Source: Paludibacteraceae bacterium (GTDB lineage Bacteria > Bacteroidota > Bacteroidia > Bacteroidales > Paludibacteraceae). From it: 6,049 bases of DNA. Below are positions 1 to 6,049 of the stretch, piece by piece; position 1 is the first letter of the stretch, and each line of letters opens with the position of its first letter. The translations under genes and the position numbers were made by a program. Under the pieces are notes generated by a model, which worked only from the letters and a program-made list of their open reading frames with translations, was not told the DNA's origin and did no database searches. The stretch is from positions 1 through 6,049 of the forward strand of contig CANFFA010000165.1 in assembly GCA_947445425.1 (NCBI GenBank). Direction: 5' to 3'.

Positions 1-3000
1 GCCTGCGCCGTCAAAAAGGTACATAAAGTAGCTGTCGGCACCCGTAGCCCCAGAAGCATCAAAATTACTTAAATAAGGTTGACCAATTAAATTCCAGCCA
101 TGATGCGTTGCAGCAGTGGCACCTGTATTCTCAGCCACCGGAATTTTATGTACTGTTTCATGTGATATATCTGTTTTTTTAAGCACAAATGACAATTCAG
201 TATTTGGTTTACCATCTTTGAGTCCAACTATATACCCCTGGTATTTATTTAACTTCAACGCAGGAGCTGCAACGATATCTGCATCTGTAATCTGCATCCA
301 ATTGGAATCAGCCGTTCCACTCGTTCCACGCTGACTGCCATTGTAATAACGAATAAACCAATCGACACCCAACACCCCTAAGGTAGTATTGGTAGCGGTA
401 ATGTCAGCAATGGTGACATCAGCGGGGAAAGCCATAAAAAACCACTTAGAGTCATCGATAGTCTTCTGGTACTTTATCTCTCCTCCAACCGATAGCGTTC
501 CATCATCTAAATTCATACTAAATGAATTGGTATCATCCGCCTTTAAAAGAAGATCATTCGTAACCGTCAAGGTATAGGCGCCGGTAAAATTTACTTTTGC
601 ACCCGCTGCTAGGGTTAAACTTTTTACGGTTCTACTCGCCCCTAGCGTCAGGGTAGTCCCAACTCCCGTCACGATAAGATCAAGAGAGGGGTCGGTGAGA
701 TCCGAATGGGTTGCAGGGGGAGTATTAGAAGAGATTGTCTGAGGTGCCACTGCATCAACAGTTAAAGACTGCACCACATCAGCCGCCACGCTATAATTGG
801 CACTTGCAGCTTGCGAGGCAGTAATGTTTGTCGTACCAACGCCAACAATATGAATCAAGCCCGAAACAATTGTTGCGACTGCTGGAGCAGAACTGGTATA
901 GGTTATTGTATTTACACCAGAGGAGATAGAGGTAGCCCCAGGTGAGTAATCAGAAGTAGGTACCTGCTTGTTCGTTAATGCATCAAAAGTAATTGTTTGA
1001 GATGCTAGGGTAATGTTTCCTGTTGCGGAGCCATTTGCCAAGCTGTAGTTGGCGGCCAACCCGCCATTGGTTCCATTTGCAAGGGTGTAAACGATGGTGG
1101 CTGTTTTACCGTTTCCGACATTGGCATCGGCATAAGTACCCACTGCGGTATTGACGGTTACAGTTTCTGAACCAACAAAGCCTGATAATGAACCCGAGGT
1201 AACTGAACCTGAAGTGAGCGTTCCGTTATAAACTTTGGAGGCAATGGAGGGGGAGCCAATGGTTAATGCTATTGCCGTGATATCTCTTGCCGTCAGTACT
1301 GGTTGCGTAAGTGTATAATTACCTGCATCCGCTCCACCGATTGAACAGTTCGCGGTAATAGCTTTTGAAGTACCTACGTTTTTGTCGCTGTATGTTCCCT
1401 CCTGGGTTAATGTAACCACATCTGGGCTGACAACACCCACCAACGAACCGCCAGTAACGGCCGCTGTACTTACACCATCATACCCCTTGTTGGCTGTGGT
1501 AGCACCAGAGACCGTTAATGCTTTTGCAGTAACCGCATTTCCACTGGCGGCAGTAACAATATTCACACTAGTACAATTCGTACTCGACAAAACGATGTTT
1601 TGTGAGTTGTAAGTACCTGACACTGTAGCAGTGGCAGCTAAGCGAATGTATAATGTTCCGCTTGCAGAACCGCCTGAATTTGAGAACGAAGCTGTAGTTG
1701 CGTAAGTGGAACCATTGTTCGAAACTTCGAATCCGGTTGGAGCTGTGGCGATAATATCTGAGGTTAAATAGCTCCCTGTAACCGTAATGGTTTGAGCACT
1801 AGAAGCTGTTCCATAAGTAGTAGTACAAGCAGTAATGGTTGTGGCACTGCTTGTTATTGCTTGGTACTCAACTGCACCCAAATCTACTTTTGTACTAATC
1901 TGACGGATATTACCGACTAAATCAGTTGTCGGAAATGTAAATACTAAAGATGAATTCACCCCTTTATCCACACAAGCAGAGGTGCTTAGCAATGACCAAT
2001 CGGAAGCAGCAATATCCGAAGGCAAACTACTTGCATTTGACCCAATAGTGGTAGAAGGTGTCGTGAATTCCGGATAATATGCACCAGGAGTAGAACCGCT
2101 GTTCGCAGCATCTAAATCGACCAATACACTTGATAATCCCTGAACAGCAGAAGTGTTAAAGGTAGCAAACCCAAATGGTGTTTGACTGGCTGTAGGAGTT
2201 ACAGCAGTATTATTCATATTGCCCCATAAAATACAGTTGGTAAAAGTAAATGTAGTTCCCGTTCCGTTCGAGACACCTCCTTGTCCACTAGAAGTGAGTA
2301 TACTATTGTTTACAATGACTGTATTGGCAATAACTACAATAGTATTATTTTTTAAAAATATGCCTCCTCCATAAGCATTGGCTGTATTGTTGTGAATCAT
2401 ACAATTGATAATCCAAGCCCTATTGTTCGTAGCATCGGTGAGGGCATCGAATGCTGTACCGGTTAATACATCAACTTCTACAGCACCACCATTGCTTGTA
2501 CTGGTGTTATTGCGGATGACGCAATTGGCTAAGGTCGCATTTTGTCCAATGGCAATACATGCACCGTTTGTAGAATTTCCATTTTGCATGATAAAACCAT
2601 CCCATTTGGTACGGTTAGTAAAACCGGCAGTTCCTTGTGTCAATACTTTGTTTGCAAAGTTCCCGTCCAGAATGGTCTTGTTGGTCAATGGCTTTCGACC
2701 GGTTGAAACCACTTCAGTTCCATCAAAACCACCCAACACATTTACGCCATCCTTCATTACAAAACCGCCCGAAGGTGAAGTATAAGTGCCCGAAGCCACC
2801 CAAATTTGATCACCAGCAACAGCAGTAGATATAGCTGTTGTCAAGTTAGATTGTACTAGCTGACTTGATTTTCCACTCCATTGACTCCCGCCAGAAGGTT
2901 TTACGTAAAACGTAATATTTGCAACACGTGTCACACCGTTAATTGCAGTACCAAAAGGAGATTCTATCGACGATCTGCTGGCTTTTATTGCAAAAGAGTA

Positions 3001-4590
3001 GGTAGTGTTAAACGTTAGCCCAGTAACCGTTTTTGTTCCCCACACAGAAGCAGTTTGCCATACCGCTGCAGCGCCGAGCGTCCCATCTGCCTGAACATAT
3101 TTTAAACCAGTCGTTTCTTGAATTGCATAAACGACATCCGAAAGATTATTATTCTCATTAATTGTAACATTTAAGGAGGATATGGAAGCTCCATTAACAG
3201 TAGGTGCGGCTGGAACATAGAGTGGGGTTGAATTATACTCATAAGCACCTATATCTACAGTGGAACGATTTGCAATACGCTGATCTACAGAGGGCACTCC
3301 CGTTGCATAACCAGTACCTATGGCCACACTGTTTGCACTAGTAATGGCCAAAGTTTTGGTTGCACCTCCATTATCAGCCAAGGCGGCAGCATTTGCAGCC
3401 AAACCCAATTGGCCTACCGAAGAACCGTTTACCACACTATTCACATTACCTGAGTACATCCCCGCTGTTGTTTTCGTTGTCCAATTAAATATACCTGAAG
3501 CTACATCTGTGATATTGTTCCGGCTTTCTTTTAATAATGCACTACTGAAAATGGATGTAGAAACAGGAGTTGCTTCAGCATTAAAGTTAGAAAAAAGAAT
3601 ATTGTTGATAAGCGTTACAACATTTGCAACCGCCGCCGCCGCCTTAAAGCCTGCAGAAGAAGAAGCTGTTGTTTTAGCACTTGTATTATAGGCAATGGTA
3701 TTGTTAATTAATGAAACATCTATTCCGGTTCCATTTGCGTTTAAGAATATAGCGGCTTCACCGGCAACAGGTGTTGCTTCAGTGGAATATGTAATAGCAT
3801 TAGCCGTAAAAGTGGAATTTTGAATGATTAAACTCGCCGCAGCAGTTCCTGAATCAGCCGTTGATGCATATGCAATGGCAGACCCATTGGAACCTTGGGC
3901 AGTATTTGATTCAAACAAGCAACGATTAATGGTTATTGAAGAGTTAAATGTAGTAGTATAAATATCCAAAGCACCACCTTGACCATGGTGAACGGTTCCA
4001 GAAGTTGTGGCTTGAGCATAGTTGTTCTTAAAATAGCAGTCTTGAATTAGTATGGAGGTAGTTCCCTCAGTCGAAGCCGCAATTCTTATGGCACCTCCAA
4101 GGTTCCCTGTATTGTCCTGAAAAATGACATTCTTGATATTGGAAATTGTGTAGACTAGGAATGAAAGTGCTGCGCCAGTAGTTGGTCCTGTTGGATCATA
4201 ATTATTATAATTCTTAAAAGTTACATTTTCAATATTAATCGTTAAACCGGGAGTATTATAGGTAATCAAGAAACGTGCAGCAAGTGATGCACCGTCGAAG
4301 ATTGCACTATTTTTGTCATTTCCTTGCAACGAAAACGATTTGGTGGCGGTACCCACTTTTTCATTAAAAGTACCAGAAACATTAATTGTGTCTAAGACTG
4401 AAGAGGATGCTACGCCATATGCTTTCATGAAGGTAGCGTAGGGTTTTGAAAACGTACCATCATTTGGTGAACTATCACTGCCAGCTGTTGAGCTGACATA
4501 CCAAACTTTTGCATTCATGGGCAATGATAGCACAACAGCCAGAGCCATAAAAAGTAAATGTTTTGTTTTCACGGGTAAATAAATTTTCAT
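1..4590 (-). CDS. Giant exported mosaic protein with two beta-helices, FnIII-, YDG- and Ig-like modules (3' partial)
   Basis: The frame is open for 1530 codons from ATG at 4588-4590 to the window edge, so the C-terminus is missing. Residues 1-27 form a signal peptide: a basic start (K8, K10), a hydrophobic core from LLFMALAVVLSL, and likely cleavage after MNA. Domains in order: beta-helix 1 (about 28-452), opening WYVSS and closing VDIGAYEY; a fibronectin-III-like domain (about 453-558); beta-helix 2 (559-909), with GDQIWVASGTY and GGFDGTE near its start and closing VDLGAVEY; an Ig-like module with GFEVS and LYIRL (about 910-1022); two YDG-type modules (1023-1106 with KGYDG, 1107-1195 with KVYNG); a bacterial Ig-like module starting SQTITF (1196-1280); then a C-terminal region with KWFFMAFP and GWNLIGQPYLSNF. 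Such mosaics are usual in T9SS-exported Bacteroidota proteins, so a sorting domain beyond position 1 is inferred. No catalytic residues are recognisable. It may be an adhesin, a glycan binder or a lyase-like enzyme. ATG 4590 is preferred because ATG at codon 15 would cut into the signal peptide. There is no clear Shine-Dalgarno sequence, which is normal in this phylum. Confidence 0.93.
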   Translation of the reverse strand, partial: MKIYLPVKTKHLLFMALAVVLSLPMNAKVWYVSSTAGSDSSPNDGTFSKPYATFMKAYGVASSSVLDTINVSGTFNEKVGTATKSFSLQGNDKNSAIFDGASLAARFLITYNTPGLTINIENVTFKNYNNYDPTGPTTGAALSFLVYTISNIKNVIFQDNTGNLGGAIRIAASTEGTTSILIQDCYFKNNYAQATTSGTVHHGQGGALDIYTTTFNSSITINRCLFESNTAQGSNGSAIAYASTADSGTAAASLIIQNSTFTANAITYSTEATPVAGEAAIFLNANGTGIDVSLINNTIAYNTSAKTTASSSAGFKAAAAVANVVTLINNILFSNFNAEATPVSTSIFSSALLKESRNNITDVASGIFNWTTKTTAGMYSGNVNSVVNGSSVGQLGLAANAAALADNGGATKTLAITSANSVAIGTGYATGVPSVDQRIANRSTVDIGAYEYNSTPLYVPAAPTVNGASISSLNVTINENNNLSDVVYAIQETTGLKYVQADGTLGAAAVWQTASVWGTKTVTGLTFNTTYSFAIKASRSSIESPFGTAINGVTRVANITFYVKPSGGSQWSGKSSQLVQSNLTTAISTAVAGDQIWVASGTYTSPSGGFVMKDGVNVLGGFDGTEVVSTGRKPLTNKTILDGNFANKVLTQGTAGFTNRTKWDGFIMQNGNSTNGACIAIGQNATLANCVIRNNTSTSNGGAVEVDVLTGTAFDALTDATNNRAWIINCMIHNNTANAYGGGIFLKNNTIVVIANTVIVNNSILTSSGQGGVSNGTGTTFTFTNCILWGNMNNTAVTPTASQTPFGFATFNTSAVQGLSSVLVDLDAANSGSTPGAYYPEFTTPSTTIGSNASSLPSDIAASDWSLLSTSACVDKGVNSSLVFTFPTTDLVGNIRQISTKVDLGAVEYQAITSSATTITACTTTYGTASSAQTITVTGSYLTSDIIATAPTGFEVSNNGSTYATTASFSNSGGSASGTLYIRLAATATVSGTYNSQNIVLSSTNCTSVNIVTAASGNAVTAKALTVSGATTANKGYDGVSTAAVTGGSLVGVVSPDVVTLTQEGTYSDKNVGTSKAITANCSIGGADAGNYTLTQPVLTARDITAIALTIGSPSIASKVYNGTLTSGSVTSGSLSGFVGSETVTVNTAVGTYADANVGNGKTATIVYTLANGTNGGLAANYSLANGSATGNITLASQTITFDALTNKQVPTSDYSPGATSISSGVNTITYTSSAPAVATIVSGLIHIVGVGTTNITASQAASANYSVAADVVQSLTVDAVAPQTISSNTPPATHSDLTDPSLDLIVTGVGTTLTLGASRTVKSLTLAAGAKVNFTGAYTLTVTNDLLLKADDTNSFSMNLDDGTLSVGGEIKYQKTIDDSKWFFMAFPADVTIADITATNTTLGVLGVDWFIRYYNGSQRGTSGTADSNWMQITDADIVAAPALKLNKYQGYIVGLKDGKPNTELSFVLKKTDISHETVHKIPVAENTGATAATHHGWNLIGQPYLSNFDASGATGADSYFMYLFDGAG

Positions 4591-4704
4591 GGCACGAAGA
4601 AACAAAAAATCAAAATCTGTTAGCTTATTTTCAGAAATCACCCTGAATATTTTCCGAATTTGATAAATATGCCATTAGTTAATTGATTGACTAATAAATA
4701 GATT
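4591..4704 (-). other. AT-rich leader of the giant exported protein gene
   Basis: This is the part of the intergenic spacer between the hairpin and the ATG at 4590. I looked for the Bacteroidota promoter form (TTG near -33, TAnnTTTG near -7) and found no convincing match, and there is no purine-rich ribosome site. The A/T-rich run just before the start codon fits Bacteroidota leaders, which often lack a Shine-Dalgarno sequence. The frame of the downstream gene stays open up to a stop at 4675-4677 but holds no upstream ATG. A promoter probably lies here if the preceding hairpin terminates transcription. Confidence 0.35.
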
Positions 4705-4748
4705 ATTCTAAAAATAGCTGCCTGAAAACGGACAACTATTTTTAGAAT
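4705..4748 (-). terminator. Long hairpin after the fucosidase gene, probable terminator
   Basis: Arms 4705-4717 and 4736-4748 are perfect 13-bp inverted repeats (ATTCTAAAAATAG against CTATTTTTAGAAT). In the minus-strand RNA, five more pairs continue inward, two of them G-U, giving an 18-bp continuous stem around an 8-nt loop. On the plus strand those two G-U pairs become C-A mismatches, so the structure favours the strand that carries the genes. It starts 16 bases past the fucosidase stop and is followed by a T-rich stretch (AATCTATTTATTAG). The outer stem is AT-rich and there is no clean U-run, so termination may be partial. It could instead be an RNA-stabilising 3' hairpin. Confidence 0.55.
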
Positions 4749-4764
4749 TATGACTGAGGGGTTT

Positions 4765-6049
4765 TTACATTTCCAATTGAATAATGGTATCAACCGCTTT
4801 TTTCATATTAGTAGGGATATTCAGAATAACACCAAATTCTGTTTCTTTGAATCTCACAACCGATTGGTCGTCAAAGAATTTGGCAGACTTTATTTTTTTA
4901 GGGAGTTTACCAATAAAAAGATTCTCTTCCTTGCATTTCAACACGTGAATATATACTTTGCCATTTTTTTCGGTACTTGCTCCCCAATTCGAAGGTTTTA
5001 TGGGTCCTTTGCGACTGGCATAAATTGTTTCACCGTATCTTTCGAGCCATTTTCCAATTTTCAGTAAGGTGTCAATATTTTCGGGCTGAATTTTACCATT
5101 GGGCATTGGTCCTGTATTGAGTAGGAAATTAGCTCCAAAACCGGATGCCTTTACCAAAGTTTGAATTAGATCGGTGGACGATTTGTATTGCGTGTCGGCC
5201 AGGTTGTAACCCCACGATCCATTCATGGTTTCACACATTTCAAGTGGAAGTTCGGAGATTGTGCCCGTCTGATTGAAGCCCATGGAGTTTTCGCCTGGTA
5301 GATCGCGTTCGAACATTTGAAAATCCTCTCCGGCTATAGGTACTTTATGGTGATTGCTTCCCACCAACGCACCATTTTGATGTTTGTGTATCAATGCATA
5401 AGTTTCGTTTAATCGCCAAGGGGCATCCGTTTTGTCCCACATACCATCGAACCAGATTCCGCCTACTTCGCCATAGTTGGTAAGTAATTCACTCAACTGC
5501 GTATTCATATAATCGATGTATTTATTCCAATCGCCTTTTTCTGGACGGCCGGTAAAACCTTGACCAGTACAACCTCGTGGAAAATAGTCAGGATGATGCC
5601 AATCCAGTTGAGAGTAATAAAAAAACAATTTTACACCTTGTTTATCACACTCGTCTTTGAGCATTTTGATAATATCTTTAGCAAAAGGAGTTTTTTTGAC
5701 TACGTTATAATCACTCACTTTCGAATCATACATGGCAAAACCTTCGTGATGTTTGGTGGTAATTGTAATGTATTTGATACCTGCTTTTTTGACCATTGCC
5801 ACCCATTCGGCAGGATTGAATTGACTTGGATTAAAGAAGTTCGGCAATTTCTCATACTGTGCAATTGGAATTTCTTTTTTATTCATAATCCATTCTGCCA
5901 CTCCTTTGTCGCCACCACCAGCCAGTTGGCAATACATTCCCCAATGAATAAAAAGACCAAACTTGGCATTTTGAAACCATTCACGGTTTTGAAGGTTTTT
6001 TTCAGACGGCTGATAACTCGTCTGAGCAAACAAGTTACTTGACAGGAGA
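4765..6049 (-). CDS. Secreted alpha-L-fucosidase, GH29 family (5' partial)
   Basis: The enzyme hydrolyses terminal alpha-L-fucose from glycans by the retaining mechanism of family GH29. Residues here count from the TTG at 6031-6033. The family landmarks are FGLFIHWG (25-32), the substrate-pocket HHEGF (95-99), and WFDG (194-197), whose Asp196 (codon 5446-5448) is the expected nucleophile. A CETMNGSWGYN stretch (267-277) follows; Glu268 is a candidate acid/base, but this residue is poorly conserved in GH29, so that is tentative. The SWGYN pattern resembles the broad-specificity GH29-A type rather than GH29-B. A small beta-sandwich (about 345-420) ends the protein, with no added binding module. 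The frame stays open upstream to 6049, reading LLSSNLFAQ before TSYQPS. This is the tail of a signal peptide, so the true start lies outside the window and the TTG is not the start. The mature enzyme, about 420 residues, looks complete. Export suggests a periplasmic or outer-surface location. The next gene starts 174 bases downstream on the same strand. Confidence 0.95.
   Translation of the reverse strand, partial: LLSSNLFAQTSYQPSEKNLQNREWFQNAKFGLFIHWGMYCQLAGGGDKGVAEWIMNKKEIPIAQYEKLPNFFNPSQFNPAEWVAMVKKAGIKYITITTKHHEGFAMYDSKVSDYNVVKKTPFAKDIIKMLKDECDKQGVKLFFYYSQLDWHHPDYFPRGCTGQGFTGRPEKGDWNKYIDYMNTQLSELLTNYGEVGGIWFDGMWDKTDAPWRLNETYALIHKHQNGALVGSNHHKVPIAGEDFQMFERDLPGENSMGFNQTGTISELPLEMCETMNGSWGYNLADTQYKSSTDLIQTLVKASGFGANFLLNTGPMPNGKIQPENIDTLLKIGKWLERYGETIYASRKGPIKPSNWGASTEKNGKVYIHVLKCKEENLFIGKLPKKIKSAKFFDDQSVVRFKETEFGVILNIPTNMKKAVDTIIQLEM

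Noticed and set aside
2405..2785. Plus-strand open frame of 126 codons, with others at 116-334, 389-577, 1382-1612, 2637-2828 and 3320-3691
   Set aside because: All lie opposite the continuous 1530-codon minus-strand gene, whose translation has clear domains and a signal peptide. The antisense products are low in complexity, resemble no family and lack start signals.
3631..3663. Short triplet runs (four GCG codons, residues 317-320 as Ala, and three TCT serine codons) as a possible phase-variation site
   Set aside because: The runs are short, and gain or loss of a triplet would not shift the frame, so on/off switching is not expected.
4676..4695. Imperfect palindrome around TTAGTTAATTGATTGACTAA as an operator
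   Set aside because: The region is AT-rich, so such partial symmetry arises easily. It has mismatches on the transcribed strand and matches no operator I know.
4591..4764. Bacteroidota promoter for the giant protein gene
   Set aside because: No stretch matches TAnnTTTG with a correctly spaced TTG. The closest match to the -7 element lies within the hairpin stem, so I did not call a specific promoter.
5560..6042. Plus-strand open frame of 160 codons, and another of 105 codons at 4750-5067
   Set aside because: Both are antisense to the fucosidase, whose GH29 motifs are intact across the same region. The products show no recognisable domain.

Overview
The window looks like a moderately AT-rich Bacteroidota genome, probably from the Bacteroidales or a relative. 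The evidence is a secreted GH29 fucosidase beside a very long exported mosaic protein. That protein combines right-handed beta-helices, YDG/MBG-type modules and Ig-like modules, a mix typical of type IX secretion system (T9SS) cargo. I cannot fix a genus from the sequence alone.

Both genes lie on the minus strand and both run off the window. From the right edge leftwards (the direction of transcription) they are: (1) an alpha-L-fucosidase, positions 6049 to 4765, which lacks only the start of its signal peptide; (2) a 174-bp spacer holding a strong inverted repeat, probably a terminator, 16 bases after the fucosidase stop; (3) a giant surface or secreted protein, positions 4590 to 1, of which 1530 residues are visible and whose C-terminus is outside the window. 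The giant protein reads as: signal peptide, beta-helix 1, fibronectin-III-like domain, beta-helix 2, Ig-like module, two YDG modules, a bacterial Ig-like module, then a C-terminal region common in exported Bacteroidota proteins. The plus strand carries no convincing gene.

The fucosidase would remove terminal alpha-L-fucose from glycans in the periplasm or outside the cell. The giant protein has a beta-helix architecture that could bind or cleave polysaccharide, or act as an adhesin, but no catalytic motif identifies it as an enzyme. A joint role in glycan use is plausible from position only, and the probable terminator between the two argues for at least partly separate transcription. I did not find RNA genes, mobile elements, CRISPR arrays or a clearly new system. 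The points most worth a second look are the duplicated beta-helix modules, the directional hairpin and the off-window start of the fucosidase.
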